Shown here: positions 8,271-14,980 of the stretch, piece after piece | How positions within the stretch are numbered: the first letter of the stretch is position 1 | Layout: each line of letters starts with the position of its first letter | Source: JBBSIN01 sp038232055 | GTDB lineage: Bacteria; Actinomycetota; Actinomycetes; JADGOV01 | Assembly: GCA_038232055.1 (NCBI GenBank) | Contig: JBBSIN010000029.1 | Span: 1-28,981, forward strand | Reading direction: 5' to 3' | Length of the DNA: 28,981 nucleotides | Program-made: the position numbers and the translations under genes | The notes under the pieces: generated by a model | Seen by the model: only the letters and a program-made list of their open reading frames with translations | The model's database searches: none | Told to the model about the DNA's origin: nothing

Positions 8271-8305
8271 GGTGGGACTCGCGGTGCAGGGGGTGGGTGC
8301 CACTC

Positions 8306-8334
8306 AGGATAGTCGCGTCGTACCGCTCGACGAA
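8306..8334 (-). promoter_or_regulatory. Candidate promoter of the DUF177-rpmF-rnc-mutM operon
   Basis: On the minus strand, TATCCT (8306-8311) is a good actinobacterial -10 element. It is preceded by a 17-base spacer and TTCGTC (8329-8334) as a poor -35. It lies in the 71-base gap before the DUF177 gene, leaving about 30 bases of leader. The call rests only on matches and spacing. Confidence 0.4.
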
Positions 8335-8341
8335 ACGCCGC

Positions 8342-8827
8342 TTACTCGTCGTCGTGCAGCGCGGTATGCAGCGCGTCGGCCCCGATCGGGCTGCCTTCCT
8401 TGTCGAGCTGGGTACGGGCGCGGGTGATCGATGAGAGCACCCGCTGGAGGACGACCTCGAGCTCGGCGAGAGAGCGCTCGGCGAAGTCCGTCGCTTCAGC
8501 GAGGACGCGCCGGGCCTCCTCGCCGGCCTCGGATCCGGTGAGCTGGCGTGTCCTGTCGGCTCGGGCCTCTGCGCGCAGCTGCTCTGCCGCCTGGCGACCC
8601 TCCTCGATGATGGCGTCGCGGTCGCGAAGCACGTCGCGGGCCTCGCGAAGCTCCGCCCCGAAGAGGTCGCGTGCGCTCGCCAGCCGCCCGAGAGCGGCGT
8701 GCCGGTCGACGACGGCTCGGGCGCCGAGGCCCCGTGAACGGTGCAGCAGCGCCTCCACTTCGGCGAGCGTGGTGAGCGCGTCGGTGGCCCCGGGCCCGTC
8801 GGCCGGAAAGTTGGTCACGTCAGCCAC
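8342..8827 (-). CDS. Coiled-coil protein of the coaD-rpmF region
   Basis: This 161-residue, mostly helical protein is rich in Ala, Arg, Glu and Leu. It is predicted to be coiled coil over about 20-145 and has an acidic C-terminus (HDDE). It looks like a counterpart of mycobacterial Rv2927c, a DivIVA- or ATP-synthase-b-like coiled-coil protein found at the same place; that is a positional inference. No membrane segment or catalytic motif is visible. The start is GTG at 8827, which overlaps the coaD stop by eight bases. A second GTG three codons later would also work. It ends 71 bases before the DUF177 gene, where a separate promoter is proposed. The function is unknown. Confidence 0.82.
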   Translation of the reverse strand: MADVTNFPADGPGATDALTTLAEVEALLHRSRGLGARAVVDRHAALGRLASARDLFGAELREARDVLRDRDAIIEEGRQAAEQLRAEARADRTRQLTGSEAGEEARRVLAEATDFAERSLAELEVVLQRVLSSITRARTQLDKEGSPIGADALHTALHDDE

Positions 8828-9320
8828 CAGCCGTCCCGAGCGGATTGCCGAGCCGGTCGCCGAGCCGGCGCAGCACCGGCGCCGGCACCAGTCCGGAGAC
8901 GTCGCCGCCGTACGTCGCGACCTCCTTGACCAGGCTCGAGGACAGGAAGCTGTACAGCGGATTGGTCGCCATGAACAGCGTTTCGACGCCGGCCAGCGAG
9001 TGGTTCATCTGCGCCATCTGCAGCTCGTAGTCGAAATCGGACACCGCCCGCAGCCCCTTGACGACGGTCGTGATGCCGTGCGTGCGGCAGAAGTCGACGA
9101 GCAGCCCGGTGACCGAATCCACCGTCACGTTTCCGTAGGACGCCGTCACGTCGCGGATCATGTCCATGCGCTCGTCGAGCGAGAACAGGCCGTTCTTGGC
9201 CCGGTTCAGCGTCACGGCAACCAGGACCTCGTCGTAGAGGCGGCTCGCCCGCTCGACGATGTCGAGGTGCCCGCACGTCACCGGGTCGAACGATCCCGGG
9301 CAGACGGCGCGTCGGGGCAC
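8820..9320 (-). CDS. coaD: Phosphopantetheine adenylyltransferase
   Basis: This 166-residue enzyme catalyses the fourth step of coenzyme A synthesis, joining ATP and 4'-phosphopantetheine to dephospho-CoA. It has the nucleotidyltransferase motif GSFDPVTCGHLDI (about 9-21), where the usual T/N-GH is present. It also has the conserved LNRAKNGLFSLDER segment, VVKGLRAVSDFDYELQMA and the C-terminal SFLSSSLVKEVA that contacts ATP. The start is GTG at 9320 with GGAGGAG directly upstream. It follows rsmD by 16 bases, a widespread pairing, and its stop overlaps the next gene. Confidence 0.97.
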   Translation of the reverse strand: MPRRAVCPGSFDPVTCGHLDIVERASRLYDEVLVAVTLNRAKNGLFSLDERMDMIRDVTASYGNVTVDSVTGLLVDFCRTHGITTVVKGLRAVSDFDYELQMAQMNHSLAGVETLFMATNPLYSFLSSSLVKEVATYGGDVSGLVPAPVLRRLGDRLGNPLGTAGG

Positions 9321-9336
9321 GGGACTCCTCCTGTGA

Positions 9337-9900
9337 TCAGCCGGGGCGACCGTACCAAAGCGTGGCCTCGCCGTACCGCCGCGCCCGGAGCCCGCTCCAT
9401 CCCGCTGGCCAGCCGAAGTCGGGGTCGCGGCTCGCCCGCTCGACGACGGCCACCCCGTCGAGCGCCAGCCAGCCGCTCCCTGGCAGTGCGGCGAGCACGT
9501 TGCGGAGGTCGGTCCCCGCCATCGCGTACGGCGGGTCGGCGACGAGCACGTCGTACGCCGGACCGTCGGGCTCCCGGGCGAGCAGCCGCTCCACCCGGTC
9601 GGCGACGACCACGGCGCCGGGGAGCCCTAGCGCCGAGACGTTGGCCCGCAGGGCAAGCGCGACCTTGGGGTCGCACTCGACGAGCACGGCCACCGCTGCC
9701 CCCCGGGAGAGTGCCTCCAGACCGAGGGCGCCGGATCCGGCGTACAGATCGAGGACCCGTGCGCCGTCGAGTGGTCCCCGAAGCGCTGCAAGGGTGGAGA
9801 ACAGACCCTCCCGCGCCCGGTCCGAGGTCGGCCGGGTCGCGCGGCCACGAGGGACGACGAGCCGACGCCCTCCCGCTTGGCCGGCGATGATCCGGCTCAC
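9337..9900 (-). CDS. rsmD: 16S rRNA (guanine966-N2)-methyltransferase
   Basis: This 187-residue SAM-dependent methyltransferase opens MSRIIAGQAGGRRL, which is typical of RsmD. The segment RPTSDRAREGLFSTL comes next, then motif I DLYAGSGALGLEALSRGA, an acidic SAM-ribose contact in VLVECD, and the amino-methyltransferase motif DPPY, which replaces the common NPPY. The methylated guanine lies in the 30S head. The start is GTG at 9900. No strong ribosome binding site is visible. Upstream there are 427 bases with tandem repeats and an antitoxin relic before the next intact gene. It probably leads the unit rsmD-coaD-coiled-coil gene. Confidence 0.95.
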   Translation of the reverse strand: MSRIIAGQAGGRRLVVPRGRATRPTSDRAREGLFSTLAALRGPLDGARVLDLYAGSGALGLEALSRGAAVAVLVECDPKVALALRANVSALGLPGAVVVADRVERLLAREPDGPAYDVLVADPPYAMAGTDLRNVLAALPGSGWLALDGVAVVERASRDPDFGWPAGWSGLRARRYGEATLWYGRPG

Positions 9901-9924
9901 GTCTTACGCACGCTGCAGTATGAC

Positions 9925-9988
9925 CTTGCGGGCACTGACTCTTGCGGGCACTGACTCTTGCGGGCACTGACGTTTGCGGCACTGCCTG
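9925..9988. repeat. 16-bp tandem repeat, about four copies
   Basis: The unit CTTGCGGGCACTGACT is perfect at 9925-9940 and 9941-9956. It is repeated with its last base changed at 9957-9972 and degenerates at 9973-9988 (TTTGCGGCACTGCCTG). It begins 25 bases upstream of the rsmD start codon, so it lies in that gene's promoter or leader region. There are no spacers, so it is not a CRISPR array. Slipped replication is the likely origin. A regulatory role is possible but not shown. Confidence 0.85.
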
Positions 9989-10097
9989 GATGCCCCGCTG
10001 TGCCCGGCGGGCCGGTGAAGTGGCCCGCATCAAGATTGCCCGAGGAACTGTCCGAGCGACTTCCACCCCGTTTCCGCAGGTCGTCCACGCAGTTCTC

Positions 10098-10132
10098 CTC
10101 GGACGATCACTCGGACGATCACTCGGACGATC
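10098..10132. repeat. 12-bp tandem repeat, three copies
   Basis: The unit CTCGGACGATCA occurs at 10098-10109 and 10110-10121. A third copy at 10122-10132 lacks its last base. A partial TCGGACAG follows. The array covers the place where the reading frame of the antitoxin relic stops (TGA at 10121-10119), so its expansion may have helped break that gene. Confidence 0.8.
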
Positions 10133-10262
10133 TCGGACAGGTTTCGGCAAACGCGGCGAGATGCTGCACCGTGACCGGCTCTGTGCCGGTCGCAGCATCC
10201 TGGGCCAACCTGCGACGCAGATACTCGCTGCGGGACAGACCAAGCCGCGACGCACGCACGTC
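10119..10262 (-). pseudogene. Remnant of a VapB-type ribbon-helix-helix antitoxin
   Basis: Read on the minus strand, 10262-10119 encodes DVRASRLGLSRSEYLRRRLA, then QDAATGTEPVTVQHLAAFAETC and a short tail to TGA. This matches the second half of chromosomal VapB antitoxins, which typically read ...LDARAARLGLSRSEYLRRRLAQDA...VTVxDLxxFAETFADL. The frame is open further upstream, but that sequence (TGCPCKGHPTAKPARR) does not form the N-terminal DNA-binding strand. The C-terminal toxin-binding end is cut off at the tandem repeat, and no VapC toxin gene is nearby. A 77-codon frame from 10352 could be drawn, but it would overlap the methyltransferase start. I judge it a decayed gene; the family assignment is from memory of motifs. 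Confidence 0.6.
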
Positions 10263-10327
10263 TCGCCGGGCCGGCTTTGCCGTTGGATGACCTTTACAGG
10301 GGCATCCCGTGGCGAGAGCATCGGCCG

Positions 10328-11425
10328 ATGACGACGACACAGGATGATGCACTCGAACGGGCCGGTAACCACGTCCTGCGGATCGTCAACGACGGCATGC
10401 TGAGCCTGATGCTGAGCGTCGGTCACCGCACCGGACTCTTCGACGTGATGGCCGGTGGCCGGCCGGCAACGAGCGACGAGATCGCGGCGGCCGCCGGCCT
10501 TGACGAGCGGTACGTCCGGGAATGGCTCGGCGCGATGGCCTGCGGGCGGGTCGTCGGCTACGACCCGGCCGAGGGGACCTACCGGCTGCCGGCCGAGTAC
10601 GCCGCGTTCCTCGCCAGGGCGGCGGGACCGGACAATCTCGCCCTGCAGGCGCAGTACGTCGGACTTCTCGGCACCGTCGAGAAGCGGGTCGTCGACAGCT
10701 TCCGCCACGGCGGGGGCGTGCCGTACTCCGCCTTTGCGGAATTCCAGCCACTCATGGCCGAGGAGAGCGCGCAGGTGGCCGACGCGCTGCTCCTCGACAC
10801 GAGATTGCCGCTCGTACCAGGCCTGACCGCGCGGCTCGCCGCCGGCATCGACGTGGCCGACGTGGGTTGCGGGAGCGGCCACCTGCTCAACCTCATGGCC
10901 GTCGCATATCCGGCGAGCCGGTTCACCGGATACGACATCGCCGATGACGCGCTCGCCTCGGGTCGGGCGGAGGCCGAGCGGATGGGCCTGCGCAACGTCG
11001 AGTTCGTGCACCAGGACGGCGCGACGCTGCGCGGGCCGGCCCGCTTCGACTTCGTCACGACGTTCGACGCGGTGCACGACCAGGCCCCGCCCGACCTGCT
11101 GCTCTCCGGGATCGCGGCAGCCCTCCGCGACGACGGTACGTACCTCTGCGTCGACATCGCCGCCTCTAGCCGGCTGGAGGACAACCTCGGCAACCCGTTC
11201 GCGCCCTACATCTACACGTTCTCCACCATGCACTGCATGACCGTGTCGCTCGCCGTAGGCGGAATGGGGCTCGGCACCGCGTGGGGAAAGCAACTCGCCC
11301 TGTCGATGCTGGGAGCGGCCGGCTTCCGCGACGTCGAGGTGCGCACCGTCGACAGGGACCCGCTCAACAACTACTACATCGCTCGTAAGCCAAGCCGTGA
11401 GCCTCCTCACAGCTTTGGCCCGTGA
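10328..11425 (+). CDS. Winged-helix class I SAM-dependent methyltransferase
   Basis: This 365-residue protein has an N-terminal helical/winged-helix part (about 10-95; HVLRIVNDGMLSLMLSVGHR, then DEIAAAAGLDERYVREWLGA). A Rossmann methyltransferase domain follows, with motif I VADVGCGSGH at 176-185, the acidic YDIADDAL and the post-motif FVTTFDAVHDQ. The substrate is unknown; the architecture resembles O-methyltransferases and a widespread family often annotated as regulators or type-12 methyltransferases. The ATG at 10328 is chosen. A TTG 17 codons upstream adds residues that overlap the antitoxin relic and do not look conserved. It stands alone on the plus strand in the accessory island, with the L,D-transpeptidase 62 bases downstream. 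Confidence 0.88.
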   Translation: MTTTQDDALERAGNHVLRIVNDGMLSLMLSVGHRTGLFDVMAGGRPATSDEIAAAAGLDERYVREWLGAMACGRVVGYDPAEGTYRLPAEYAAFLARAAGPDNLALQAQYVGLLGTVEKRVVDSFRHGGGVPYSAFAEFQPLMAEESAQVADALLLDTRLPLVPGLTARLAAGIDVADVGCGSGHLLNLMAVAYPASRFTGYDIADDALASGRAEAERMGLRNVEFVHQDGATLRGPARFDFVTTFDAVHDQAPPDLLLSGIAAALRDDGTYLCVDIAASSRLEDNLGNPFAPYIYTFSTMHCMTVSLAVGGMGLGTAWGKQLALSMLGAAGFRDVEVRTVDRDPLNNYYIARKPSREPPHSFGP

Positions 11426-11487
11426 CAACCGGCGCGCCCGGATAAGCGTCATGATGGGTACATGTCGTCGTTAGTCGGGGCTGCCGA

Positions 11488-12714
11488 GTGAGCCGTCTTC
11501 GCCGAGCAGTGCCCTGGCTCGCCGCCGCCACCGCGGTCGCGATTGCAGGCAGCGGCGCGGCCGCCCTGCTCTCGCACCAGGGGGCGGGGCCCGCGGCGGC
11601 GGCCGGATCCAGCGCTTCCCCCTCGGCGTCCAAGCCGCCCGCGCCCGCGATCAGGATCTCTCCGGCGGCCGGCTCGGCAGGCGTGCGGTTGGACGCACCG
11701 GTCGTCGTCACATCCTCGGGTGGCCGGCTCACGACCGTCCGGGTCGTGACAGCGGGCAAGATCGTGCCCGGCTCTCTCGATACGGCGGGCACGTCATGGC
11801 GGTCGTCCAACCCGCTGGCCGCAGCGCGGGCCTACGCGGTGAGCGCGACGGCGGCCGGAGCCGGCGGTAGGACGGCGGCGCACTCGACGTTTCGCACCCT
11901 GACACCACGGAAGGTCCTGACCGCTGACGTCTTCCCGTGGGGCAACCGGAGGGTAGGGGTTGGGTCGCCGATCGTGGTCCGCTTCTCCTCGCCGGTCGCG
12001 CACCGGGCGGCCGTCGAGAAGCGGCTCGTCGTCGCGGCGAGCAAACCCGTGACGGGTGCCTGGCGGTGGTTCTCCTCGACCGAGGCGCACTACCGACCGC
12101 GGGCCTACTGGCCGGCGTACGACCGGGTGCGGCTGCACGTCGACCTAGCGGGCCTCGACGCCGGCAAGGGGACGTGGGGCACCCGGACCCGGGAGGTGTC
12201 CTTCCGGATCGGTGCAGCACACACGAGTGTCGTGGACGCCAGGCGGCACGTCATGACGGTCAGCAGCCAGGGCATGGTGGTCAGGACCGTCAAGGTCAGT
12301 GTCGGCCGTGATCGATATCCGACGCACGCCGGCGTGCACGTCGTCCTCGAGAAGATGCCGGTCCGGACGATGGACTCCCGGACCGTCGGCATCCCGCGGA
12401 ACTCGCCGGACGGCTACTTCGAGACCGTGTACTGGGACACCCGGATCAGCAACTCGGGTGAGTTCGTCCACGCCGCGCCCTGGTCGGCTCGAGCGCAGGG
12501 ACGGACCAACGTCTCGCACGGGTGCGTCAACGTCAGCACCGCCGACGCGGAGTGGTTCTACGGGTTCAGCCAAGTCGGGGACGTCGTTTCCGTCGTACAC
12601 ACCGGCGAGCCGTCGAGGCTCGACGACGCTGGGACGGCGGACTGGAACGTGAGCTGGCGGACGTGGCTACAGGGCAGCGCACTCGGCGCGGGTCGACCGA
12701 CCGCGAAGCTGTGA
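11488..12714 (+). CDS. L,D-transpeptidase (YkuD) with Ig-like domains
   Basis: This 408-residue exported enzyme is expected to make 3-3 cross-links in peptidoglycan. Residues 8-28 form an uncleaved anchor or signal peptide without a lipobox cysteine. A low-complexity Ala/Ser/Pro linker (about 35-50) follows, then two Ig-like regions (about 52-135 and 140-240) and the YkuD domain to about 372. The catalytic motif is SHGCVNVS with His344 and Cys346, and His328 in EFVHAAPW lies upstream at the family spacing. The C-terminal ADWNVSWRTWLQGSA segment is typical of actinobacterial LdtMt2-like proteins. The start is GTG at 11488 with GGGG nearby. A nine-codon frame (11462-11491) ends in a GTGA overlap with this start. 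Confidence 0.95.
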   Translation: MSRLRRAVPWLAAATAVAIAGSGAAALLSHQGAGPAAAAGSSASPSASKPPAPAIRISPAAGSAGVRLDAPVVVTSSGGRLTTVRVVTAGKIVPGSLDTAGTSWRSSNPLAAARAYAVSATAAGAGGRTAAHSTFRTLTPRKVLTADVFPWGNRRVGVGSPIVVRFSSPVAHRAAVEKRLVVAASKPVTGAWRWFSSTEAHYRPRAYWPAYDRVRLHVDLAGLDAGKGTWGTRTREVSFRIGAAHTSVVDARRHVMTVSSQGMVVRTVKVSVGRDRYPTHAGVHVVLEKMPVRTMDSRTVGIPRNSPDGYFETVYWDTRISNSGEFVHAAPWSARAQGRTNVSHGCVNVSTADAEWFYGFSQVGDVVSVVHTGEPSRLDDAGTADWNVSWRTWLQGSALGAGRPTAKL

Positions 12715-12754
12715 GTTGCCGGGCGGGCGCGAGCGGTTTCAGACACGCGTCGCG

Positions 12755-13267
12755 TCATGCCTGCCCCATCACCGCCGCGTTGGGTGGTAGCGGTCGCGGA
12801 GGTACGGGGGTGGACACCACGATCGAGGTGACGGTCTGCCCGTACAGCAGGAACCGGTCGAGGACCGCCTCGAGCTGCTCCACGCCGGGGGCGTGCACCT
12901 TGACCAGGAAGCAGTCCTCGCCGGTGATGCGGTGGCACTCGGTGACCATGGGTAGCGCCTGAGCCAGTTCGGCGATCTTTGACAGCTGCCCGCTGGTAGG
13001 GCGGATACGGGCAAACGCCGTGACGGGCAGCCCGAGTGCCACCGGGTCGACCTCCGTCCGGTATCCCGTGATGACTCCGGCGCGCTCGAGGCGTTGGACC
13101 CGCTCGGTGACCGCAGGTGCGCTCATCCCGACCCGGCGAGCCAGGGCGGACATCGTTACTCGCGGATCGGCGTTGAGTTCGCCTAGCAGCCGGCAGTTCA
13201 CGTCGTCCAAGAGCGGACTGGCGGCGCTGGAGGAGGAAGAGCCGTTCAGGCGTGATTTCCCAGGCAA
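12755..13267 (-). CDS. Lrp/AsnC-family transcriptional regulator
   Basis: This 170-residue regulator has an N-terminal helix-turn-helix (about 37-60; VTMSALARRVGMSAPAVTERVQRLE) and a C-terminal RAM/AsnC effector domain (about 85-150; the ITGEDCFLVKV strand pair is typical). Such proteins sense amino acids and often control a divergent exporter. The start is TTG at 13267, chosen because GGAGG lies seven bases upstream and the protein then begins MPGKSRLNG. ATG and GTG codons further up (13336, 13339) lie inside the divergent transporter gene and are unlikely. The neighbours, an EamA and a LysE exporter, suggest it controls amino-acid efflux. The stop faces the L,D-transpeptidase stop across 40 bases. 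Confidence 0.93.
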   Translation of the reverse strand: MPGKSRLNGSSSSSAASPLLDDVNCRLLGELNADPRVTMSALARRVGMSAPAVTERVQRLERAGVITGYRTEVDPVALGLPVTAFARIRPTSGQLSKIAELAQALPMVTECHRITGEDCFLVKVHAPGVEQLEAVLDRFLLYGQTVTSIVVSTPVPPRPLPPNAAVMGQA

Positions 13268-13282
13268 GATACCGCCTCCACC

Positions 13283-13298
13283 TACAGAGTGCTCTGTA
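13283..13298. promoter_or_regulatory. Perfect 16-bp dyad, candidate operator of the AsnC regulator
   Basis: TACAGAGTGCTCTGTA is a perfect 7-2-7 inverted repeat, and an adjoining GTACGTAC (13296-13303) is also self-complementary. It lies in the 62-base gap between the divergent regulator and EamA genes, 16 bases upstream of the regulator's TTG start. Lrp/AsnC proteins bind AT-tolerant dyads of about this size, so autoregulation and control of both exporters is a reasonable inference. Confidence 0.55.
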
Positions 13299-13329
13299 CG
13301 TACCAGCTTCGGCCGAGAAGCATAGTCAT

Positions 13330-14331
13330 ATGACATCACGGGCAGCCCACTCGCAGGTCGTGGCGCGGACGGAGCGGGCGGTGACCCGGCTGCCTCCCAC
13401 GTCGTTCTTCCTGGTCAGCGCGGTGTTCCACTACCTGGGGCCCTCGCTGGCGGTGCTGCTGTTTGCCCACGTCACCGTGTTGGGGGTGGCCTGGCTGCGG
13501 ATCGCCAGCGCAGCAGTCGTGTTTGCCGTATGGCGACGGCCATCGCGGCTTGTCGTCGAGATGAGTCCTGGGCAGCTCCGGGTGCTGCTCGCTCTCGGCG
13601 TGGTGTTGGCGGCGATGAACTCGCTGTTCTACCTGGCCGTGGACCGACTGCCGCTGTCTACGGTCGGCGCGATCGAGTTCCTGGGAACGGTCATCCTCGC
13701 CGCAGCCGGCGCCCGCACCCGACGCAACCTGCTCGCCCTGATCCTGGCCGTCGTCGGCGTCGCCGCGCTCACCGACGTCCGGCTCGCCGGCCAACCACTC
13801 GGGTTCGTCTTCGCCTTTGCCAACTGCGCCGGCTTTATGTCCTACGTCGTCCTCGGGCACCGCATCGCCAACACCTCGGTCGACGGGGCCGCCAACGGCA
13901 CCGACCGCGGGGCGATGAGCGGCATCGACCAGCTCGGCGCTGCCATGATCGTCGCGGCCGTCGTCGCGACCCCCTTCGGCGTCACCGGGGCGGCGCCGAC
14001 GTTCCGTCACGCGGACTGGCTGCTGTGGGGCATTGGCGTCGGGCTGTGCTCCTCAGTGGTCCCCTACGTCACCGACCAGCTCGCGATGGCGCGGCTGCCC
14101 CGCGCCAGCTTCGCCCTGATGCTCGCGATCCTGCCGGCGACCGCGACCGGCGTCGGCCTGGTCGTCCTCGGCCAAGTGCCCACCGTGCAGGACCTGGCCG
14201 GCATCGCGCTCGTCATCGCCGGCGTCGCCGTTCACCACGACCCACCGCGGCAGACGGGTCCGGCCGCTGCGCCCCGCGAGGCACCCGCCGGGCAGGCCGC
14301 AGGAGGCTGGCCGGGCGACGCGCCGGCGTAG
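13330..14331 (+). CDS. EamA-family (RhtA-like) exporter
   Basis: This 333-residue integral membrane protein has about ten hydrophobic segments in two EamA repeats, separated near residue 190 by a short polar stretch (TSVDGAANGTDRGAMSG). The N-terminal repeat includes FHYLGPSLAVLLF and LGVAWLRIASAAVVFAVWRR, which resembles the threonine/homoserine exporter RhtA and its actinobacterial relatives. The C-terminus is a Pro/Ala/Gly-rich tail. The start is the ATG at 13330. An upstream in-frame ATG at 13252 would run through the operator and the regulator's ribosome binding site. It diverges from the AsnC regulator and is followed after nine bases by a LysE-type exporter. The substrate is probably an amino acid or amine, but this is inferred. 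Confidence 0.92.
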   Translation: MTSRAAHSQVVARTERAVTRLPPTSFFLVSAVFHYLGPSLAVLLFAHVTVLGVAWLRIASAAVVFAVWRRPSRLVVEMSPGQLRVLLALGVVLAAMNSLFYLAVDRLPLSTVGAIEFLGTVILAAAGARTRRNLLALILAVVGVAALTDVRLAGQPLGFVFAFANCAGFMSYVVLGHRIANTSVDGAANGTDRGAMSGIDQLGAAMIVAAVVATPFGVTGAAPTFRHADWLLWGIGVGLCSSVVPYVTDQLAMARLPRASFALMLAILPATATGVGLVVLGQVPTVQDLAGIALVIAGVAVHHDPPRQTGPAAAPREAPAGQAAGGWPGDAPA

Positions 14332-14340
14332 CGTCAGCGC

Positions 14341-14946
14341 ATGCGTTCGGTTGCCGAGTTCGTGGTCATCGCGCTTGCCGTCACCCTCACGCCGGGTCCG
14401 GCGACGGCGACGATCCTGCGGGTGGCGGCACGGGACGGGCGAAGGGCGGCGATGTCCGCGGTCGTGGGTAACAGCGCAGGCGTGCTTGGCTGGGGAGTCC
14501 TCTCGGCCGTGGGCATCTCCTCACTGATCTTGGCATCGCAGATCGCGTACGACGTCCTGCGCGTCGGCGGCGCCGCGGTTCTGGTGGTGCTGGGTGTCCG
14601 TTCGCTATTCCACCGACAGCAGAACGAGGAGCGTCCGCTGGTGAGACGGCGTGGCCATGCCGGCTGGCGTGCGGGCCTGGTGACCAGCGTGTCGAACCCG
14701 AAGCTGGCCGTGTTTTTCGTCGCGCTGTTCCCGCAGTTCCTGACGCGAGGCAGCCCGGTGTTGCCGTACGCGTTGGGCATGGCCGCAGCGATCGTGCTGC
14801 TGGACGTTCTGTGGTTCGCCATGCTGGCCTACATCGTCGAGCGGGCCAGCAACCTCCTCAGACCCCGTCTGGCCCGAACCATGGAGCGGGTGACCGGTGC
14901 CGTGATGATCGGCCTGGGCCTGCGGTTGGTCGTCGAGTCCCGATAG
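14341..14946 (+). CDS. LysE/RhtB-family amino-acid exporter
   Basis: This 201-residue membrane protein has five to six hydrophobic helices and the LysE-family marks. TLTPGPATATILRVAARDGRR sits near the N-terminus (the conserved PGP motif followed by a basic loop). GWRAGLVTSVSNPKLAVFFVALFPQF is in the middle (conserved N-P-K). The family exports basic or neutral amino acids, homoserine or their derivatives. It begins nine bases after the EamA stop, so both exporters are probably one transcript under the divergent AsnC regulator. It converges on recG with a 34-base gap in which I see no clear hairpin. Confidence 0.94.
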   Translation: MRSVAEFVVIALAVTLTPGPATATILRVAARDGRRAAMSAVVGNSAGVLGWGVLSAVGISSLILASQIAYDVLRVGGAAVLVVLGVRSLFHRQQNEERPLVRRRGHAGWRAGLVTSVSNPKLAVFFVALFPQFLTRGSPVLPYALGMAAAIVLLDVLWFAMLAYIVERASNLLRPRLARTMERVTGAVMIGLGLRLVVESR

Positions 14947-14980
14947 GGCACAGCAGCAAGCGTGGGGGTGGCACATCCGG

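Noticed and set aside
9925..10132. Possible CRISPR array
   Set aside because: Units of 16 and 12 bases are directly joined without spacers and no cas gene is near.
10277..10327. Upstream TTG start for the methyltransferase
   Set aside because: The extra 17 residues overlap the antitoxin relic and do not resemble the family N-terminus. The ATG at 10328 fits better.
9278..11452. 724-codon open frame on the minus strand
   Set aside because: It runs antisense through the methyltransferase, over the repeats and into rsmD, has no recognisable domain and is a GC-rich shadow frame.
13336..13339. ATG/GTG starts for the AsnC regulator
   Set aside because: They fall inside the divergent EamA coding region, while the TTG at 13267 has a well-spaced GGAGG.
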